Source of the DNA: JAJPHU01 sp035553375
Lineage (GTDB): Bacteria > Planctomycetota > Planctomycetia > Gemmatales > Gemmataceae
Reading direction: 5' to 3'
Assembly (NCBI GenBank): GCA_035553375.1
Contig: DATNCY010000209.1
Span: forward strand, 1 to 64,000
Length of the DNA: 64,000 nucleotides
Every line of letters begins with the position of its first letter. Within the stretch, counting starts at the first letter, position 1. Below are positions 58,262-64,000 of this stretch, piece after piece. The notes under the pieces are model-generated. The model had not been told where the DNA came from, did no database searches, and worked only from the letters and a program-made list of their open reading frames with translations. Position numbers and translations under genes: made by a program.

Positions 58262-59611
58262 TTAATCCTCGCCGCCGATGCGTTTTTTGAGCAACTCCGA
58301 CAGCAACACATGACTGCCGGTTGTGGCGATGGTTTGTCCCGCCTCGACGCCGGAGACGATCTCCATGAACTTGTCGTGGGGCGTGCCCAACTTCACGCGC
58401 ATCGGCTGAAATTCCGTGGCCGATCCTCCACGCACGAACAGGAGATGTGATTGACCATCGAATTGCACCGCCTCATTGGGCACGATTAGCTGTTCGGTTT
58501 GACCGACCCGAATGCGCGCGGTGCCGAATGTATGGGGCAGTAGCCGTCCTTTGTCCGTGGGATTGGTCACTTCGGCGCGCACCGTGACGGTACGGGTTTT
58601 CTCATCCATTTCGGGACTGATGCGGGTGATCGTCGCCGGGGGCGCGTCTTCGTTGGAGCCGTTGAGATGGAACCTCACTTCTTGCCCCTCTTTCAATTTG
58701 CGAATGTCCTCCTGACGGACGTGCAGCATGATCCAGAGATGGCTCAAGTCCGCCAGCACGAATTGCGGTGTCGTCGTGTTGACCATCTCGCCGATGACAA
58801 TGTCGCGCTTGACGACGACGCCATCGAACGGCGCGATCATCGGCAGCAGATTGCTCGTCAGGGTGTTTCGGTCGAGTTGTTGCAACAGCGTATCGGGAAT
58901 GCCCAACGTGCGCAGGCGCGCGGCAACTTGCTCGTCGGTCAACTTGGTCAATTCCTCGACGTGAACCGTCACGCCCAGGTTTTTGAGAGATTGCTCATCG
59001 CCGAACTGACGGATGCGCGCTTCACGCAGGGAAGACTCGGCGCTATCGATGGCCTGAAGGGAAACGGCGTGATCCGTCGATTTCAAGCGACGATAGACGC
59101 GCTCGCGGGTATCGACCTGCAAGAGAGTTTGCTGCAAATCGAACTTGAGGCGTGCCAACTCCGGCGCGGCGATGAGGGCGAGAACATCGCCCTTCTTCAC
59201 CGCGTCACCGGGTTGCTTGTGGACGCTCCAGGCCTTGCCACTGGCGAGGGTGGAGAGATGAGCATAGTGGTTCTGATCGAAATCGATGTCGCCGTTGGCC
59301 GTCACGTATTCACCGACCTGCCGCCGTTCGACCGCCGCCGTCCGAATCCCGGCCGTCTCCGATACGTCTGCCGAGGCGATGTTCACCAGCGGCAGTTTAT
59401 CGAGCTTGCTGGGATCCTCTTTGCCGTCCTCTTCTTTTTTCGCTTCTTCGGCCTTCTTCGCATCGCGCCCGCCAAGCAGCGCGGGCAACGGCGGCAATTT
59501 CCAATCGAAGTGAATCCCCAACCAGGCGACGCCGCCGAGTACGGCCAAGGTGAGGACGGTCGGCAACTGAACCAGGAGCATCGCCGGCAGATTCTGGATT
59601 CGGGTAGGCAT
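58262..59611 (-). CDS. RND periplasmic adaptor (CzcB/CusB-like membrane-fusion protein)
   Basis: 449 aa. One N-terminal membrane span (LPTVLTLAVLGGVAWLGIHF), a charged linker (KKAEEAKKEEDGKEDPSKLD), then barrel-sandwich and coiled-coil hairpin segments (VTANGDIDFDQNHYAHLSTL, KAWSVHKQPGDAVKKGDVLA, FDGVVVKRDIVIGEMVNTTT). It couples the RND pump to an outer-membrane channel. GAGGAG is best spaced for the ATG at 59611; an ATG at 59617 directly abuts it. The pump gene follows downstream. Confidence 0.93.
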   Translation of the reverse strand: MPTRIQNLPAMLLVQLPTVLTLAVLGGVAWLGIHFDWKLPPLPALLGGRDAKKAEEAKKEEDGKEDPSKLDKLPLVNIASADVSETAGIRTAAVERRQVGEYVTANGDIDFDQNHYAHLSTLASGKAWSVHKQPGDAVKKGDVLALIAAPELARLKFDLQQTLLQVDTRERVYRRLKSTDHAVSLQAIDSAESSLREARIRQFGDEQSLKNLGVTVHVEELTKLTDEQVAARLRTLGIPDTLLQQLDRNTLTSNLLPMIAPFDGVVVKRDIVIGEMVNTTTPQFVLADLSHLWIMLHVRQEDIRKLKEGQEVRFHLNGSNEDAPPATITRISPEMDEKTRTVTVRAEVTNPTDKGRLLPHTFGTARIRVGQTEQLIVPNEAVQFDGQSHLLFVRGGSATEFQPMRVKLGTPHDKFMEIVSGVEAGQTIATTGSHVLLSELLKKRIGGED

Positions 59612-59636
59612 CCGCATCTCCTCAAAGCCAATTCAA

Positions 59637-59698
59637 CCAGCCCGCAGCGCCAGCAAGGGTGTCTTTGCCAGCCCGCAGCGCCAGCAAGGGGGTCTTTG
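59637..59698. repeat. CCAGCCCGCAGCGCC-type half elements in tandem, copy 7
   Basis: CCAGCCCGCAGCGCCAGC plus AAGGG(T/G)GTCTTTG occurs twice head to tail (59637-59667, 59668-59698), followed by a truncated CCAGC. There is no right arm, so these are direct half copies, unlike the other loci. They lie 25 bp upstream of the adaptor start. Confidence 0.9.
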
Positions 59699-59750
59699 CC
59701 AGCACGAAAGGATAGTTTTGAAATCACGTCTTACGGCGAAAGCGCAGCCG

Positions 59751-60104
59751 TTAAATGAGGAGTGCGCGCAATGTCAGATAGAGTGGGTCTTGCGGATGGT
59801 CGAATCGCCCATGCGATGGGCTATCGCCCCAGGGCGAGGAAATCATCGGGGTCGATTCGAGCGGCGGCAGCGGATCGAGGGACAGGTCGGGAGGCAGCAG
59901 AGAAATCGCCGGCGGCTTGACGCCCATGCCGGTCGCCAGCGGCGAGGCGGGACAGCCTGGAGCGTGGTCGTCGTCGCGTTCCTCCTCGTTCGGCACTTGC
60001 TTGTCGGATTTCAGCAGGGCAACGAGGAAACGAGCGGCCGGTGAGTTCAATTTGCACACGCAGATACCGGGCGGCATCAGCAGCCGGATGGTGATGAGGA
60101 CCAT
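59751..60104 (-). CDS. Hypothetical protein with Cys/His/Asp motifs next to a metal pump
   Basis: 117 aa. Features: PGICVCKLNSPAARFLVALL (a CxC), EERDDDHAPGCPASPLATGM (Asp/His/Cys cluster), and a Pro-rich C-terminus (LLPPDLSLDPLPPL). There is no known family. Its position 140 bp upstream of the RND adaptor suggests a metal-binding accessory (inference). The start is uncertain: ATG 60104 or 60077, both without a strong ribosome-binding site. Confidence 0.45.
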   Translation of the reverse strand: MVLITIRLLMPPGICVCKLNSPAARFLVALLKSDKQVPNEEERDDDHAPGCPASPLATGMGVKPPAISLLPPDLSLDPLPPLESTPMISSPWGDSPSHGRFDHPQDPLYLTLRALLI

Positions 60105-60187
60105 CAGGATGGCGCGTGGATGGAACAAGATGCTATTCCCTGAATGCGTGAATCTCACTTTTAGCCTAGAGCCAAATGGAGCCGAAG

Positions 60188-60862
60188 TCAACGCATTCCG
60201 CCTTTGCGGCGCATCTGCTCGGCCCGTTCCTTGACGCGATTCAATTCCTCGTGCAATTCCCGCAATACCTGATCGCGCGGCATGTCGCGATAAATCTCGG
60301 CGGGGATGGGTTTGCCGACGGAGACGGCGATGTCGGCTCCGGTCGGCGGCAGGAAGAACGGCGATAACCTCGGCCATTTCCGCACGCGCGGCAGCGCCTC
60401 GAATGCGCCGGCGATGCCGATGGGCACAATCGGCGCCGCGTTGCGTTTGATGAGCAGCAAAATGCCGGGCTTGAGCGGCGACACCGCACCAGTATAGGTG
60501 CGCTCGCCTTCAGGGAACACCAGCACAGCCTGTCCCGCCTTGAGTTGATCGAGAATCGTCTTCAACCCTTCCTTGGCGATGCCCTGCTGATCGACCGGCA
60601 CCGCATTCAAACTGCGAATCAGTCCGGCGAAGTGTCGATGACGAAACAGCGTTTTGCGGGCCAGATAACAGATGTGCCGCGGCGCGGCCAGGCCCATCGC
60701 GATGGGATCGAGAAAACTCTGATGATTGCCGATGAGCAGAACCGGCCCCTCGCGCGGGATGTTCTGTCCTCCCTCGGTGCGCAGGCCGAACGCCCACGTC
60801 ATGCCGATCCTCGCCATCCAGTAACAGGTTTCATACCACAGCCAGGGAAGCCAATCGCGCAT
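60188..60862 (-). CDS. plsC: 1-acyl-sn-glycerol-3-phosphate acyltransferase (PlsC family)
   Basis: 224 aa. The acyltransferase HX4D motif NHQSFLD (46-52) and FPEGERTYTG (116-125), with IVPIGIAG later, match PlsC. It acylates lysophosphatidic acid to phosphatidic acid at the membrane. An alternative GTG start at 60874 adds four residues; GAGGTG is better spaced for the ATG at 60862. It lies downstream of cmk, a common gene order. Confidence 0.93.
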   Translation of the reverse strand: MRDWLPWLWYETCYWMARIGMTWAFGLRTEGGQNIPREGPVLLIGNHQSFLDPIAMGLAAPRHICYLARKTLFRHRHFAGLIRSLNAVPVDQQGIAKEGLKTILDQLKAGQAVLVFPEGERTYTGAVSPLKPGILLLIKRNAAPIVPIGIAGAFEALPRVRKWPRLSPFFLPPTGADIAVSVGKPIPAEIYRDMPRDQVLRELHEELNRVKERAEQMRRKGGMR

Positions 60863-60886
60863 CGAAGCGGTCACCTCGAACAGGAA

Positions 60887-60984
60887 TTAGCCACAGATGA
60901 ACACAGATGAACACAGATAAGACAAGAGAACCATGGAATGATTTTTTGAATTATCTGTGTTCATCTGTGTTTATCTGTGGCTAA
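60887..60984. repeat. CACAGAT-type inverted repeat
   Basis: Left arm TTAGCCACAGATGAACACAG (60887 on) and right arm ending TTATCTGTGGCTAA (60984), with a 30-bp spacer. It lies between plsC and cmk; the cmk TAG stop (60983-60981) is within the right flank. Related to the CACAGAG family in logic, but a different sequence. Confidence 0.9.
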
Positions 60985-61646
60985 TTCGCATTCCCTCTCC
61001 AGCGACGGCGGACTTCCGCTTCCATCGCCTCAACGACTTGCTCCGGCCCCAACCGTGTGCTGTCCAGCACCACGGCATCGTCGGCTGGCTTCATCGGCGC
61101 CAGATCGCGCACGGCGTCGCGCTGGTCGCGGATTTCTTGATCTCGCAGCAGTTGTTCCAACTCGACCGTTTCGCCCCGCGCTTCCATCTCTTGTTGCCGG
61201 CGCCGCGCACGCTCCAGGGGATCGGCAATGAGAAAGAACTTGCAGGCGGCATCCGGGAAAACGATGGTGCCTTGATCGCGTCCCTCGCACACCATGTCTC
61301 GACCGGCCGCGATGGTGCGCTGCATCTGCACCAGACGGCGACGCACGGCCGGACTATCCGCCACCGCGCCGGTCGCCGCCGTCAATTCGCGCGTGCGCAG
61401 GACGCCGCTCACATCCTCGCCGCTCAGCAGTACGGCACCGCCCGGCGGCATCTCCAGATGCAAGGTTTCCAGCAGGATAGTCAGGGCGGACTCGTCGCGC
61501 AGATTGAGGCCGGCGCGCAAGCCGGCGAGGGCCACGGCGCGATACATGGCACCGGTGTCCAGAACCTCGAAGCCGAGACGCTGCGCAAGCGTCCGGGCGG
61601 CGCTGCTTTTGCCCGCGCCAGCTGGACCATCAATCGTGATAATCAT
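60981..61646 (-). CDS. cmk: Cytidylate kinase
   Basis: 221 aa. P-loop DGPAGAGKSSAA (6-17), then DTGAMYRAVAL, the nucleoside-binding block CEGRDQGTIVFPDA and IADPLERARRRQQEM. It phosphorylates CMP and dCMP. RDQGT replaces the usual RDIGT. A GTG start 15 bp upstream is possible; the ATG at 61646 starts the conserved MIITIDGPAG. The last codons and the TAG stop abut a CACAGAT repeat. Confidence 0.95.
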   Translation of the reverse strand: MIITIDGPAGAGKSSAARTLAQRLGFEVLDTGAMYRAVALAGLRAGLNLRDESALTILLETLHLEMPPGGAVLLSGEDVSGVLRTRELTAATGAVADSPAVRRRLVQMQRTIAAGRDMVCEGRDQGTIVFPDAACKFFLIADPLERARRRQQEMEARGETVELEQLLRDQEIRDQRDAVRDLAPMKPADDAVVLDSTRLGPEQVVEAMEAEVRRRWRGNAN

Positions 61647-61720
61647 GGCCGCCCCACCCAATAACTCAAGCAGATGGGGCTAAGGATGGGGATTTTAGGT
61701 GAATCCGTCAAGGTCATTGA

Positions 61721-61769
61721 CCAGCCCGGAGCGCCAGCGACGGGTTCCCTTGCTGGCGCTTCGGGCTGG
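61721..61769. repeat. CCAGCCCGGAGCGCC-type palindrome, copy 8
   Basis: Arms CCAGCCCGGAGCGCCAGC and GCTGGCGCTTCGGGCTGG with one G/T-derived mismatch, around GACGGGTTCCCTT. It lies between the 182-aa gene and cmk, both on the minus strand. Confidence 0.88.
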
Positions 61770-61780
61770 CCCGTTCTCTT

Positions 61781-62329
61781 TCATCCGCCGATGCGCGGGA
61801 AGATAGTAATCTCATGTCCGTTGGGCCGCAGCGTTTCCGAGCGCAGCGGCTGAACCAAACCGTAGCCATCCACATCCACGTCATAATTGAAGGTGCCGAG
61901 CGGCACGCCGGCGATGGTCGCGGTTCGGTTCGGCTCGATCACATACGGCCGACCGTTGATATGCACCGTGGCGGCGGTCGAATATCGATTTCGCAGGGTG
62001 ATGGTGCCCGTGCTGGCGGGCGCGGCACCGTTCTCAGGCAGCGGGCCAGGACCGTAACCGGATTGGCGTGTGATCTGTTCCTGCCTGCTGATAATTCTTT
62101 GCAGGAGATCCTTAATCTCGCGAAGATCCTCGGCGGCTCGAGCACCCCGCGCACTGTTGGCGATCATCTCGTTTTTGAGTGCTTCCATGTCCTTGCGGAG
62201 CGTATCAAGGTCTTTTCGCAATTTCTCGACCTGTTGCGCGGTCAATTCCGGGTCGGCGGCGTGAAGCGGTGCCAATGTGAAGGGCAGGGCCAACAACACG
62301 GCCAGAGCGAGTCTCGTCCAGGTACGCAT
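61781..62329 (-). CDS. Secreted coiled-coil protein with C-terminal beta domain
   Basis: 182 aa. A signal peptide (LALAVLLALPFTLAPLHAAD) is followed by a coiled coil (about 30-90; QVEKLRKDLDTLRKDMEALK) and a C-terminal beta-sandwich-like region (TGTITLRNRYSTAATVHING, TFNYDVDVDGYGLVQPL). No recognised family. GGAGGCTCCACG precedes the ATG at 62329; an upstream frame to 62419 lacks the leader. The TPR gene is divergent. Confidence 0.7.
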   Translation of the reverse strand: MRTWTRLALAVLLALPFTLAPLHAADPELTAQQVEKLRKDLDTLRKDMEALKNEMIANSARGARAAEDLREIKDLLQRIISRQEQITRQSGYGPGPLPENGAAPASTGTITLRNRYSTAATVHINGRPYVIEPNRTATIAGVPLGTFNYDVDVDGYGLVQPLRSETLRPNGHEITIFPRIGG

Positions 62330-62621
62330 CGTGGAGCCTCCTCGATGTTGAACAGAAATGCTATCCCAGGCGCGTGGGGCCGGGTCTGCTACTGAGCTTA
62401 AAGAAGGAATGACCGGCAATCAAGGCAAATACGGTGTAATCGTCCCATCCTCGCCTTGCTTAACCCGCATAAACGGAATAGTCTGCCAATACGCCCGCGA
62501 CATGACAGGATAACGCCCGTGACGGGTTTGTAAATGTCGCCAATTTTGTCTGGCAACCCGCCGTGCGATCCTCCACAATAAGCAGAGCAGTCGTTGGCAC
62601 CCACCCTGAAGGAATCCGGCC

Positions 62622-64000
62622 ATGATGCTCTGCCGCACCCTCCTCGCACTTGTTCTCGGTTTCGTCGCCGTCACCTCTCTCCGCGCGGAAGCGCCGGCCG
62701 TCAAGCCGAAACTCCCCGCTAAACTGCCGATGACCGGCTTGCCTCCCTCCAAGCTGGTGCCGGACCTGTGCGGCGTGCGCTATCGCATCAGCACCACCTC
62801 GCCGGATTGCCAGGCATTCTTCGATCAGGCGCTCGGCTATTACTACTCCTACGTATGGATGGAGGCGGCCCGTTCGTTCGAGACGGCCCTGCAATACGAC
62901 CCCGAATGTTCGTTGGCCTGGTGGGGACTCAGCCGTTCGCTGGAACGCTGGGGCAAGTCCAACCATACCGAGGCGCTCTTGAAGGCCAGCAAACTCCAGG
63001 ATCGCGCCAGCCATCGTGAGCAACAGCTTATTCTCGCCAGCATGCTCGAAAAGGGGCAAGCCCCCGGCGCCGGCGATGGCGAAACACGCAAGCGCAAGGC
63101 CATCGCCACCATCGATAATCTGATTGCCCTATACGATGACGACGAGGAAGCATGGTACTTCCGCGCTCAGCTGGCCGGCGGTGCCGGGTTGTTCGGCGGT
63201 CAAGCCTCGTCGGTACCGTTCTACAAGGCCCTCTTGCGCATCAATCCACTGCACCCCGGCGCCAATCACGAATTGCTCCACTACTACGAGAACTCACGCC
63301 GTCCCGCACTAGGCTGGATCTACGCCGAGAATTACATCAAATCCTCGCCGGGCATTCCGCATCCCTTCCACATGCAGGCTCATCTCGCCATGCGTATCGG
63401 CAAGTGGGCGCAAACCACGAATCGCTCGGCCCACGCGATCGAACTGGAGCAGGCGTATCACAAAGACCTGAACGTCAAGCCGAGCCAGGATCAGCAGTAT
63501 TCGCATCACCTGGAGACGCTGCTGCGCTCGCTCATCCACGATGGCCGTTTCGCCGAAGCGCGGGCCATTGAGGCGGAGCAGCGTAAATGCGGCTATAAAT
63601 CCGCGCAACTATGGATTCACTTGCATCTTGCCCGGCGTGATTGGACTGCGGCGCGGAAGGCCATCGACGAGATGGCCAAGGCCAACAAGAAAGACAAAAC
63701 AACGCCGGCCTACTTTTTCGCTCTGTTTTATCTCAAACAAGGTGAGGCCGCGCGCGCGCTGCCGGAGATCGAGGTGCTTCAGCACGCTCTCCGCGCACGC
63801 CGCAATGACAAGCGTGCCGAACTGCGCTTGTGGGAAACGCAGGGCTGGTACATGTGTCAGACCGGCGCCGCGGACGCGGGGTTGAAACTGCTGGCTCGCG
63901 CCGTCGAGAAAACCAAGAACGACTACAGCCATCACGCTTGGGGCAACGGCGCATCGATCATGGAATTGTGGGGCATCGCCGCCTTGCAGGCCGGTCGAGA
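62622..64000 (+). CDS. Secreted tetratricopeptide-repeat protein (truncated by window edge)
   Basis: 459 codons are visible; the frame is open at the right edge. A signal peptide (LLALVLGFVAVTSLRAEAPA) is followed by QAFFDQALGYYYSYVWMEAA and SFETALQYDPECSLAWWGLS, a TPR of the YfgC/WWG kind common in planctomycetes. Later helical pairs include HELLHYYENSRRPALGWIYA and YFFALFYLKQGEAARALPEI. AAGGAATCCGGCC precedes the ATG. A secreted TPR protein is a scaffold; partner unknown. Confidence 0.85.
   Translation, partial: MMLCRTLLALVLGFVAVTSLRAEAPAVKPKLPAKLPMTGLPPSKLVPDLCGVRYRISTTSPDCQAFFDQALGYYYSYVWMEAARSFETALQYDPECSLAWWGLSRSLERWGKSNHTEALLKASKLQDRASHREQQLILASMLEKGQAPGAGDGETRKRKAIATIDNLIALYDDDEEAWYFRAQLAGGAGLFGGQASSVPFYKALLRINPLHPGANHELLHYYENSRRPALGWIYAENYIKSSPGIPHPFHMQAHLAMRIGKWAQTTNRSAHAIELEQAYHKDLNVKPSQDQQYSHHLETLLRSLIHDGRFAEARAIEAEQRKCGYKSAQLWIHLHLARRDWTAARKAIDEMAKANKKDKTTPAYFFALFYLKQGEAARALPEIEVLQHALRARRNDKRAELRLWETQGWYMCQTGAADAGLKLLARAVEKTKNDYSHHAWGNGASIMELWGIAALQAGR

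Overview
The window is G+C-rich chromosomal DNA from a planctomycete, most likely a Gemmata-type lineage (Gemmatales). This rests on several hallmarks seen together: an adjacent DUF1549/DUF1553 and DUF1501 gene pair, a DUF1559 prepilin-like protein, two transmembrane Ser/Thr kinases (one overlapping a sigma-factor-like gene), secreted WD40/HEAT/TPR proteins, and a dense population of intergenic palindromic repeats. There is no phage, transposase, CRISPR array or rRNA; one tRNA (Glu, UUC) is present.

Layout. 0-5 kb: a truncated WD40 protein, a PolX-N/HhH protein, a MetE-core methyltransferase, a class-V aminotransferase and a stand-alone E2-type acyltransferase. 5-10 kb: a receptor-like Ser/Thr kinase followed directly by a twin-FHA ABC-2 transporter. 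10-21 kb (minus strand): a HEAT/beta-propeller protein, DUF1501, DUF1553 and a 1651-aa alpha-2-macroglobulin with glycine-rich inserts. 21-27 kb: small stress-type proteins (DUF6496, DksA-like zinc finger), a lactonase, an M48 protease with two small membrane proteins, a lipoprotein, and a cytidylate-kinase-like gene with a small RHH-like protein. 27-39 kb: a C25 peptidase, an ABC-2 permease, a histone-deacetylase-family enzyme, DUF1559, a zinc-ribbon membrane protein, a region-4-only sigma-like gene overlapping a kinase, a PstS-like lipoprotein and a CobW GTPase. 39-49 kb: an S46 peptidase, a thioredoxin-fold-like secreted protein, hisF, PilT- and PilB-type ATPases, and a CvpA-like protein. 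49-64 kb: a class-IV aminotransferase, larB, tRNA-Glu, a CBS-pair protein, a Dus enzyme, a BON lipoprotein, an HME-RND efflux pair (A and B subunits), plsC, cmk, and a TPR protein running off the right edge.

Functional groupings. The kinase and FHA-transporter pair look like a phospho-signalling module in which the FHA domains could read kinase output (inference). The PilT/PilB pair and the DUF1559 prepilin belong to type IV pilus or type II secretion machinery. The minus-strand series cmk, plsC, a Cys-containing 117-aa protein, and RND B and A subunits looks like a metal-efflux cluster lying downstream of lipid and nucleotide genes.

The most unusual property is structural. At least eight kinds of palindromic or inverted repeat sit between, and sometimes inside the ends of, genes. 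One family folds as twin hairpins whose 7-nt loops are exactly complementary (kissing-loop geometry). Another supplies part of the apparent N-terminus of the PilB-type ATPase, another the C-terminus and stop codon of hisF, and others abut the stop codons of the S46 peptidase and cmk.
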